A DNA stretch of 64,000 nucleotides from Dendrobium chrysotoxum. Lineage: Eukaryota; Streptophyta; Magnoliopsida; Asparagales; Orchidaceae. Made by a program: the position numbers and the translations under genes. Of the stretch, positions 56,595 through 64,000 are shown piece by piece. The DNA lies in contig CM034303.1 in assembly GCA_019925795.1 (NCBI GenBank), forward strand, positions 8,060,001-8,124,000, given 5' to 3'. The notes beneath the pieces were generated by a model. It had not been told where the DNA came from. It ran no database searches and saw only the letters and a list, made by a program, of their open reading frames with translations. Each line of letters starts with the position of its first letter. Position 1 is the first letter of the stretch.

Positions 56595-59496
56595 TTTCGC
56601 TGGCAAGATGTTTGCCATCTTTCACAATTATTTTATTACAAATTTTGTATCTACCTGAGCTGATGGAAAGGCTTTACTGAAGTTAAAGGGTATATGTGAG
56701 CCTCCACTGTTAAAATAGATTCATCTTAGGATATATTTGGGTCAACTTTCTCGTTGCTTTTCTTTTAAACAACAACCACAATTTTGATTAAATACTGCTT
56801 TCTGATTGCTTTTTTATTATTTTTAAGAAATTTATGTGATGAAAAAATACTACTTACAACCACAATAGCTAAATCATTTTTCTCCACAACAACTTCATAA
56901 TTGACTTTATTAAGCATTGCAGCCATACTAAATAGATCTTAATTTATGATCATGATGAACTTTATTGAATCTATTAATGTTGATTTCAAAAGCCATAAAA
57001 TTTTACAAATTTTGATTTTTTTTCACCCAAAAAGTGTGGATATATAATTGCCGTAATTTAAATATTCAAATTTGCAAAGAAATATTATAATTTTTTTAAA
57101 GCTTATTTAATTTTTGAAACATCATTACCTCTAAGAATGGGAATAAGCCTAAACACGCATATAATGTAAAATTCAGAATGTTTAATGAAGTACTATTATG
57201 GTGAATCATTAGTAGATGTTAATGAGCTATTTTATAATATAAAATGTATTATCTTAAATCATTTGAAGCATTTCATTGAATTACATAATTCTTATTCTCA
57301 CTTACCTTATAAAATTTCAAAAACTTATTTAAATTTTGAAATATTTTATTGTATTCCAAGATCCCTAGAATTCAACGGCTAGCATTGTTTTCATTTTTTT
57401 ATTGTAAAATTCAGAATGTTTAATGAAATGCCTCACTTTTAAGCTTTGTTTTGGACTGATTTCTTATTATTTTTTGTAGCAGCTTTTGAGTACAAAATTT
57501 TTTAGTTTAAAAATTTTTTGTATTAAAAAAATGCTATAGAAATTAGCCAAAAAGCCGTCCCAAACAAAATCTTAAACATCTATAATTTTTGGACTCTCAT
57601 GAAGCTACTATGAACAATATCTCATGACCAGAGGTACTTCAAAACCTACTTATGAACTCCAAATCTATTGTAAAATGAAATGTCACATTAATCATTATAT
57701 GATTACATATTGCTTATAACAAAATAAATCTATCATTTGTAAATCAATTATCTATTGTATCTATACCTAATAGCATGCAAGAAGCCTTGATGGATTTAAA
57801 TGGAAAGCTATGATGAATGAACATATAGTCTTCATATAGGAACTTATTAATCGTCCGAAAGGAATAAAATCAAATAAATTTTAAATAATCTAAGATTTGG
57901 TAGAGATGATTTCTAGCATGTTCATGACCTATCATGATTTTTTCAATGCCATTTGAATTTTAATTTAATTATAATTAGTTTTCTAAGTTCAAAGGTCATG
58001 ATTTGGCCTTTAACATTGAAAATTAAAGTATTATTATATTTTCAAAGTCATTTCATTCATATAAATAGCCTATGGAATATCTTAAACATAGCTTTATGCA
58101 TTAAAAGTATAAGTATATGAATTTGTTGATTATTTGGAGAATAGTCTCAATGTTTATGTTTGTTAATTTCCTTTCGTTATCCTCCAAATACTCAATAGAT
58201 TGTATCCAAAGTTGTTCAAGTGGGGATTTGACATATTCATTTCTCTTAGACTTAGTTCACATGATTGATTGCTGTGATGTGTTTACATTGTATGTCCAAG
58301 GGTTAGTGACAATAATCTTCAATCCTATTAAACAATAGTGTCTTAGCTGTCTTAGCTAACTTAGGAATTCTAGGATTCACCACACTCATCCTATTTGGAT
58401 GAAGCATCGAAACATAAAAAATTTAGTGTCATACACCCTATGACTTGAATTCACCCCATTTTGACATGAATTGATCTTATAACAATGATTAATTAAATTA
58501 ACCTTTCATTAAGGGTATAACTTCAATAAATTTAGATAAATCAAATTAAAATAATAAGAATATAAAATAACCTTCAATCAACTTCAAATCAGAATTACAA
58601 TCAATAAAAATTAAAATCTAAACTCAAATTTGATTAATTTTTTTATTAATAATTAATTTATCATTAATTAAATATTAATTAAATAAATTCATTAAAAATA
58701 ATAAATAAAAATAAAAATTCATAAAAAATTAATTAAAATTAAATAAAATTTTAGAGATCAATAATTCAAATTTAAATAAATTTTTTTTAATAAATTTTAA
58801 TTATAATTCATTAATAATTAATTACAATTAATTAAAAATTCCATAATTAATTAAAAATTCCATAATTAATTAAAAATTCTAAATAATTCAACAAAAATTT
58901 GAATTAAATTTTAATTTATTTAAAGCAAATTTAGAGTATGTTTGTGACGGCTACAACATTTGTTAAAGTTTGTTTTGAAGCTACAGTAGGGAAAGCAATT
59001 TATCTACCTTGGTTGTAAAAAAAAATTTCATCATAGAAATTTTAAATTATCATTAGATTTATTTTAAACAAAAACTAAGAGTTTGTTTAGGATGATGTTC
59101 TTACTGTTTCTTAAAATAATTTTTTAGTACAAAAATTAAAATTTTTGTATTAGAAAGTTGTTTTAAGTAGTAAGAAAGTCGTCTAGCTTTAAACCGTTGA
59201 TTTTTTTCCTACTTTCAAGAGTTTTTTGTGCTAAAAGGTATACTTACAAAGTAATAAGAAAGGCGTCCCAAACAAAGCCTAAGAGATAATCTAAACAAAT
59301 AATCTCATGTAGCAAATATTTGTTAAGATTTAATGTTTATGCTAGTAAATTACATAGAATAAGATCATTCTTTATGAATTAAGTTTGATGACTATTTAAT
59401 GATTGCATATTAAAATGATTTTAAAGAAAATTTAGTTATTTTTTACTATTATAATATTAACTTACTATCCTATTAATTTATTTTTATAACTAAAAG
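56595..59496. repeat. tandem segmental duplication, copy C part 2
   Basis: Resumes the match to copy A at about 10297 (CAAGATGTTTGCCATCTTTC) and follows it to about 12614. MITE at 56728-56940 and foldbacks near 57440-57575 and 58928-59280. 58560-58920 is extremely AT-rich (TTAATTAAAATT words) and absent from copy A. No gene is seen. Some frames of 65-73 codons have no motif. Confidence 0.8.
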
Positions 59497-59548
59497 AATA
59501 ATATCTCCAGGTGGAGGAAGGCGAGTTGCTGGCTTTGGGGATGGGAGT
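59497..59548. repeat. 52 bp scrap of a further duplication copy
   Basis: Matches 18243-18294 of copy B exactly by eye (AATATCTCCAGGTGGAGGAAG...). In a complete copy a ~150 bp MITE and about 45 bp more would lie between this and the preceding segment; they are missing, with AGAA at the junction. Confidence 0.75.
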
Positions 59549-59860
59549 TGATGTAGGTAACCTGCACAGAGTGGAAACTGGAAAACAGAGAAAATAACAC
59601 AATGGAACAGGAAGATAAACTTCTGTAGCCTTTAGAATAATAATCAACTTACTGTTTTTCTCCTTTCCTATGGAGTATATATCTTTCTCCAACTAAGTAT
59701 ACTAAAATCAGCTAATGATACGATAGCTTACTCAAGTACTAACGGCCTACAACAGGAAATAAAAGGAAATAGAAGATAGTGGTGGACGTCTCCCTGCTAA
59801 TGGTCCATGTGCAGGATATAATGCCCATGCAAATCACGCCCACAAAGATGCTCTGCATCA
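59549..59860 (-). repeat. 3' LTR of the gypsy element (312 bp)
   Basis: On the minus strand it starts TGATGCAGAGC and ends ACCTACATCA, so TGATG and CATCA are inverted ends. The preceding tract GCGGAGGGAGCG (59863-59874) is a good polypurine tract. Confidence 0.7.
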
Positions 59861-60558
59861 GGCGCTCCCTCCGCAAAAGAGTTGCAGTTCAGCTCCCGTG
59901 TCTTCGGCATTGTCATCTGGAGGATAATATGGGTATAAATCTGCAACATTAAAGGTGTTAGGAGTGTTGAATTCAGCAGGTAACTGGATCACATAAGAAT
60001 TTGCTTTGTAAATGTGCCAGCATCTTATCTCTCCCCGCATGAGCAGCCAAGCCACCTCCGTGTATTTCCTGAATGATTCGCTGTCGCCATGACGAATTGG
60101 GTACGCATAGAAGATTGCCTTTAAACAGATAGCCGTGTCGTAAATTAAAGTCGCCGGTGGGTTCCTTATTAACACATTAGAGCCAAATTTTGCCAAAGTC
60201 GTTGTCTTCTGAGTACAGATCTTGTAACAGTTCTAAGCCCTCAAACTCTGTTTGTAATTGCATGATGAGAGCGGCTCGGCGGCTTAAGGCGTCCGCGACC
60301 CGGTTTTGAACACCGCTTTTGTGTTTCAACACAAAAGTAAATTTTTGTAGAAATAAGATCCACCTCGCATGCATGCGATTGATATTTTTTTGAGTATTAA
60401 TATACTGTAGCGCCTTATGATCACTACAGAGAATAAAATCTTGGTGTAGTAAATAGTGTTCCCACTGTTTTAAAGCCCGGATGACAGCATATAATTCTTG
60501 CTTGTAAATCGACCACCGCTACCGAGAGGGGCATAGTTTTTTGAAAGTTTGATAAAGA
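59861..60558 (-). pseudogene. gypsy pol remnant: RNase H joined to integrase C-terminus
   Basis: From 60558 to about 60177 the frame reads KKLCPSR-stop-RWSIYKQELYAVIRA, then LQYINTQKNINRMHARW and LKHKSGVQNRVADALSRR. This is the RNase H domain of gypsy polymerases. The frame shifts near 60180. From there to 59858 it gives a shortened integrase end, ANSYVIQLPAEFNTPNTFNV followed by ADLYPYYPPDD. Zinc finger and catalytic integrase core are missing. The family degrades the RNA strand during reverse transcription and inserts the cDNA; this copy cannot. The in-frame stop and the deletion mark it as dead. Confidence 0.85.
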
Positions 60559-61921
60559 TGTTAAGCCCTAGTGAACTAGTCCCGAGGCTAACCAAGATGG
60601 GGGGTGAATTGGATATTTGAAACAAAACAAAAATCTTTTTATAACGTGCAGCGGAAACGAATTAAAACAATGATAAAAAGATCAATCATAGATTTCACCC
60701 AAGAAGATAATCGCAACAAAATAAAGTGCAGAAAATAATAAGAAAGAACACACCGGATTTATAGTGCTTCGATCCAACCTGACCTACGTCCACTCCTCGG
60801 AGGCACCCTCCAAGTATTGCACTAAACCAAAAGTGTCTCTCCTTCAGCCCCCACAGCTAGGCGGAGAAGCCCTTACAAAATCACTTCCACCTTCCCCGGT
60901 GCGGCGGAGTAGCCGGGTCCTTTGACACCAAAGAGATCTTCTTCTTCTCAAAACCTCCCTCGAGATGACCCTTACATCCGATGGTACTTAGGTGCAAGAT
61001 TGCCGGAGCAACCGTGTGAACCCCCTCACACTCCCTCGAGAATCCCCCTTCCTAGGCTCTTCTCCCTCTCAAACTCCACCCTTTCCTCTCTCCCTTTCAA
61101 GCTCTCTCTTCAAGTTTTCTCCAAAAGAACGAAGCCTCAATGGCTGCCAAAGACACCTATCAAGTGTCTTGAGAAAGCTTAAAAAGAGAGCTCCAAAAAC
61201 CCTTTCAAATCAGTTCTGGCGGCAAAGATCATCCAGGACGATCTCGGGATCGTCCAGGACGATGTGCTCCAAAAGGCGGCTTCAGAAAACCCTAAAAACT
61301 TAATTCTACGGCCAAAAATCATCCAGGACGATCGCAGGATCGTCTAGGACGATGTGCAGAATTTAACCTGATAGTCCCATACGATCCTGGGATAGTCCAG
61401 GACGATCAGAACAAATTTTGCACAAATCGTCCAGTATGATATATAGATTGTCCAGGACGATTAGAACAAATTTTGACTCTTAAATCCTTGCCTAAATTAT
61501 CGTGGCGGCTAGGGTTTTGAGATCATATTAGATCATCCAGGATGATATAAATATCGTCCAGGATGATTAGTTCAATGAACAGACTATCATTGACGATCAG
61601 AAATCATCCAGTACGATTTGTTCAAAAGTTGAACTTCTGATTTTGACAGGATCTCACTCCCCCTGAGTATATGTACACATGGTCATAAATAAATATATAA
61701 CATTACAGGACATGACTCAAGGAATTAAAAAGTACATCAATGAGAAATACAATAAAGCATATTCTACTCATTCTTGAGTCTTGAATCTTTCTTATATTGA
61801 AGCATGTTGTTCCTGAAATGTTAGTACACACACAAATAAATATACATTCCAAATATTAGAAGATGTGAGCCATAATATTTGTTATCATCAAAACAGAAAC
61901 TTGTGAGCCCGAGTTGTAACA
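60559..61921 (-). repeat. 3' LTR of the copia element (1363 bp)
   Basis: On the minus strand it starts TGTTACAACTC and ends GGGCTTAACA, so TGTTA and TAACA are inverted ends. It is preceded by a strong polypurine tract. It contains the palindrome array at 61228-61617. The plus-strand frames inside it have no motif. Confidence 0.7.
61228..61617. repeat. cluster of ~11 near-palindromic 15-mers
   Basis: ATCGTCCAGGACGAT and variants (ATCATCC.., ATTGTCC.., ..GTACGAT, ..GGATGAT) occur about 11 times in 390 bp. Each is self-complementary around its central base. Clustered palindromes in the LTR are a reported trait of Sireviruses, although the core sequence here is different from the maize one I remember. 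Confidence 0.85.
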
Positions 61922-62162
61922 ATCTCCCCCTTTTTTATGATGGCAAATATTACTGGTTGAATTTACAAAAAGATATTTTCTCCTAATCTCCCCCTCACTA
62001 AGAAAAAATCTTTTAAAAACAGGGAGAAATACTTTCTTCTCTCTTTTTAAATTTTTTTTAAATAACTATAACAATAATATGATATAAAACAAACAACACA
62101 AATAAAATAAACAATACGATATAAAAAATATCACAAATACAACAGTACGTTCTCCCCCTTTG
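61922..62162 (-). promoter_or_regulatory. multiple polypurine tracts
   Basis: On the minus strand CAAAGGGGGAGAA (62150-62162), GAGGGGGAGATTAG (about 61984-61997) and AAAAAAGGGGGAGAT (61922-61936) lie in series before the LTR. A further CAGGGGGAGTGA is inside the LTR near 61656-61667. Repeated tracts before the 3' LTR are also a reported Sirevirus feature. Confidence 0.6.
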
Positions 62163-63193
62163 ACATTATCAAAAAAGAGGAGGAGCAAAAATTTGAAAAG
62201 TCACCTCTTGAGGTTCTTCAAAAACTTAGTAAGGCATGAATTAACTTCTTTGAACCTAGAAAGGATAGAGAATCAGAAAATGTTAATCCACACTCAGGTT
62301 TTTTAAAAAAGCGAAAAAACTTTTTAAGCCAATATCTAAATCAAGGAACAAATTAGATAAGGAAACAAAAATCTTTCAAAACTCCTTTCATGAAATACAT
62401 CTAATAGAAGATTGATGCAAAGTAATGAATCAAAAAATCTTGATTTTCAAACTCAAGTAACGAATCTATCAAAAAGTCATAAGAGTTTTCTAAACTTTAG
62501 ATATTTACAAGCAGCTTTTATGGGCTAATTTTGTGCCTCTTTTTCAATTTGTTTGGCGCTTTGCGCATCTTTTGATTTTTGATACACTTTGTGTATTCAA
62601 TTTGGCAATTTTACATCTTTTCAATTTTGTGCTCATTTTGTGCCTCTTTTCAATTTGTTTAGCGCACTGTGCATCTTTCGATTGCCTCCTTTCTAAATCT
62701 TTAAAATCAGCAAACCTTATTCTTATGATAAAGACGAACAACCTGAATAAGATAATCTTGAAGTTGGTTCAATAATTTGCAAAAGATTCATACGAGATAG
62801 ACAAAATGTTGGGAGATGAAAAAAGGTTTAATTTCAAAAACCAATTTATAATTTGAAATAGATTTTGACTCAAAAGTAAGATAGCCTTATTCAAAGAAAT
62901 GAGATAGAGAGATAAAATCATGAGTTTCCTTTCTTTACTTGATTTTAGAGAAATTAACCACAACTAACAAAGTATTTAGAAAATACAGGAGATAAATTTT
63001 CCATTTTTAGAAAATAAGATCTAAAAAAATGATTTAAAATAAGAGGTGTTATTTGTGTGCTTGATCAGAGGAACAATAAAAAATATCAAAAATTTTAAAA
63101 AGAAAAACAAAAATACTAAAACATAGAAAACACAATGAATAAATAATAGTAACAGAAAAATAAAACAAAAAACATAAACACACAAAAAGAACA
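62163..63193 (-). other. post-gag non-coding region shared with the LARD core
   Basis: Most of it (about 62170-63030) is related to 44150-45150. It contains diverged GATGCGCAAAGCGCC-type repeats at 62530-62690. No polymerase motif is found in any frame. Confidence 0.65.
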
Positions 63194-64000
63194 TTAATTT
63201 ACATCAGCTTGCTCCTGATCAGATAATTCAGAAGCTAGATCTGCCCAGGACATTTTTCGTTTTGCATTATCAGCCCTTATTATAATTTGCTTAGCTTTAC
63301 CCTTTTCCTTTTCAGAAAGGGTTCTTAAGTTTGGGCACTGATTTTTCATATGTCCACGCTTCCTACATCCAAAATAAACAACATCAGAAGAAAATTTTAC
63401 ATTCTTACCATTTTTACCTTTGTTCCACTTTTGATGTTGATGTTTGTGCCTTAGTAGATTTTTCAATTTATTTGTTGCTGATGCTAACTCTTCACTTTCT
63501 GAGTTATTTTTTCCAATGTCTTCAATTTTCAGCACTATCGTTTTATCTGCATCTAAAAGCTTTTGACCCAAACCTTGCTCGTAGGCAATGAGTGAGCTAA
63601 TCAAATTATCAATAGAATATTCGTTCAAATTTTTTGATTCAGAAATTGCAATGACTTTGGCATCAAATTTAGCAAGTAGAGAACATAGAATTTTATTAAC
63701 TTTTTCAAAATTTGAAAGTTCTTTTCCTAAAGCATGTAATGATGTCACAATTTGAGAAAACCTAGTAAACATGTCCAAGATCGTTTCATAAGGTTTCATG
63801 CTAAAAAGTTCATAATCATGCATTAACATATTTAGCCTAGATTGCTTGATTTCACAAGTACCTTCATATCTAGTGCATAATTTATCCCAGATTTCTTTGC
63901 CAGAAGTGCATGCAGATATTAACATACAATCATCAGAATTCAAAGCACAGAAAAAATAATTTAAATATTTAGCATTTAATTGAGCATTGATCTGATCTGT
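63194..64000 (-). CDS. copia Gag (UBN2 type), partial, N-terminus outside window
   Basis: The frame is open from the window edge to a TAA at 63194-63196. In order: KYLNYFFCALNSDDC, SGKEIWDKLCTRYEGT, SRLNMLMHDYELFSMKP, ETILDMFTRFSQIVTSLHAL, ILCSLLAKFDAKVIAI and IDNLISSLIAYEQ, the copia Gag capsid region. A zinc knuckle, YFGCRKRGHMKNQCP, follows, in which the first cysteine is tyrosine, so RNA binding may be weakened. A KEKGKAKQ stretch and an acidic tail end the frame. In full-length relatives the frame continues into protease; here it stops at ADVN. No internal stop or frameshift is seen in the visible 268 codons. Confidence 0.85.
   Translation of the reverse strand, partial: TDQINAQLNAKYLNYFFCALNSDDCMLISACTSGKEIWDKLCTRYEGTCEIKQSRLNMLMHDYELFSMKPYETILDMFTRFSQIVTSLHALGKELSNFEKVNKILCSLLAKFDAKVIAISESKNLNEYSIDNLISSLIAYEQGLGQKLLDADKTIVLKIEDIGKNNSESEELASATNKLKNLLRHKHQHQKWNKGKNGKNVKFSSDVVYFGCRKRGHMKNQCPNLRTLSEKEKGKAKQIIIRADNAKRKMSWADLASELSDQEQADVN

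Larger units (their letters stand above)
59549..60558 (-). mobile_element. deleted Ty3/gypsy element
   Basis: Minus strand. It contains a terminal LTR, a polypurine tract, the integrase C-terminus and RNase H, with the part between them deleted. The upstream part is cut by the copia insertion at 60559. Confidence 0.85.
60559..64000 (-). mobile_element. gag-only Ty1/copia element (Sirevirus-like), runs off the window
   Basis: In minus orientation it has gag (64000-63194), a 1.25 kb non-coding stretch, several polypurine tracts and a 3' LTR ending AACA at 60559. AAAGA (60554-60558) would be the target duplication. No pol lies between gag and the LTR, so this is either a deletion derivative or a TR-GAG-type element. 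The left part lies beyond the window. Confidence 0.75.

Noticed and set aside
60922..61303. Plus-strand proline/serine-rich frames in the copia LTR
   Set aside because: They run antisense to the element inside its LTR and have no motif.

Overview
The window is nuclear DNA of a flowering plant: AT-rich, intron-bearing genes, Tourist-type and hAT-type short transposons, a plant LINE with a DUF4283 ORF1, and Ty1/copia and Ty3/gypsy retrotransposons in nested layers. I cannot name the species from sequence alone. The one recognisable host function is phosphoenolpyruvate carboxylase kinase (PPCK), the small kinase that controls PEPC in C4, CAM and ordinary carbon metabolism.

Layout. Positions 1-735 hold a decayed CAF1 deadenylase fragment. 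About 735-20548 is a tandem duplication of a roughly 10 kb segment. Copy A (to ~12640) and copy B (~13415-20548) each carry an intact two-exon PPCK gene on the minus strand (6219-7144 and 16397-17322), a TATA-like site and the same short foldback elements. Copy A also contains a 2.2 kb LINE-derived insertion with a 17 bp target duplication. Copy B is cut at 20548 by a decayed copia internal region (20549-24117). That is followed by an old LTR-like relic (24118-34258), into which an apparently complete two-gene PIF/Harbinger transposon (27063-33944, TAA duplication) inserted. At 34260 a third copy C begins just upstream of where a PPCK gene should be. It has the PPCK upstream region but no kinase.

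Copy C is interrupted at 37191-56586 by a hAT-type element (8 bp duplication CTCACCGG). That element is itself split by an 18.4 kb LTR element (37368-55790, duplication ACGAA) with two nearly identical ~6.17 kb LTRs and a 6.1 kb internal region with no gag or pol, that is, a LARD-like non-autonomous retrotransposon. The internal region is mostly tandem arrays. Two of them are arrays of potential hairpins, and in one (46935-48326) the arms change from repeat to repeat while staying complementary around a constant 17-nt loop. This is the most unusual structure in the window.

Copy C resumes at 56595-59496. A 52 bp scrap of a further copy follows (59497-59548). Then comes a deleted gypsy element (59549-60558), and inserted into it a copia element running off the window end, with a 1.36 kb LTR full of 15 bp near-palindromes and a gag frame but no pol in the expected place. 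About 0.9 kb downstream of this gag is clearly related to part of the LARD internal region.

How the parts relate: only the two PPCK genes and the two Harbinger genes look functional. Almost everything else is insertion and decay, and the order of nesting can be read from the target duplications.
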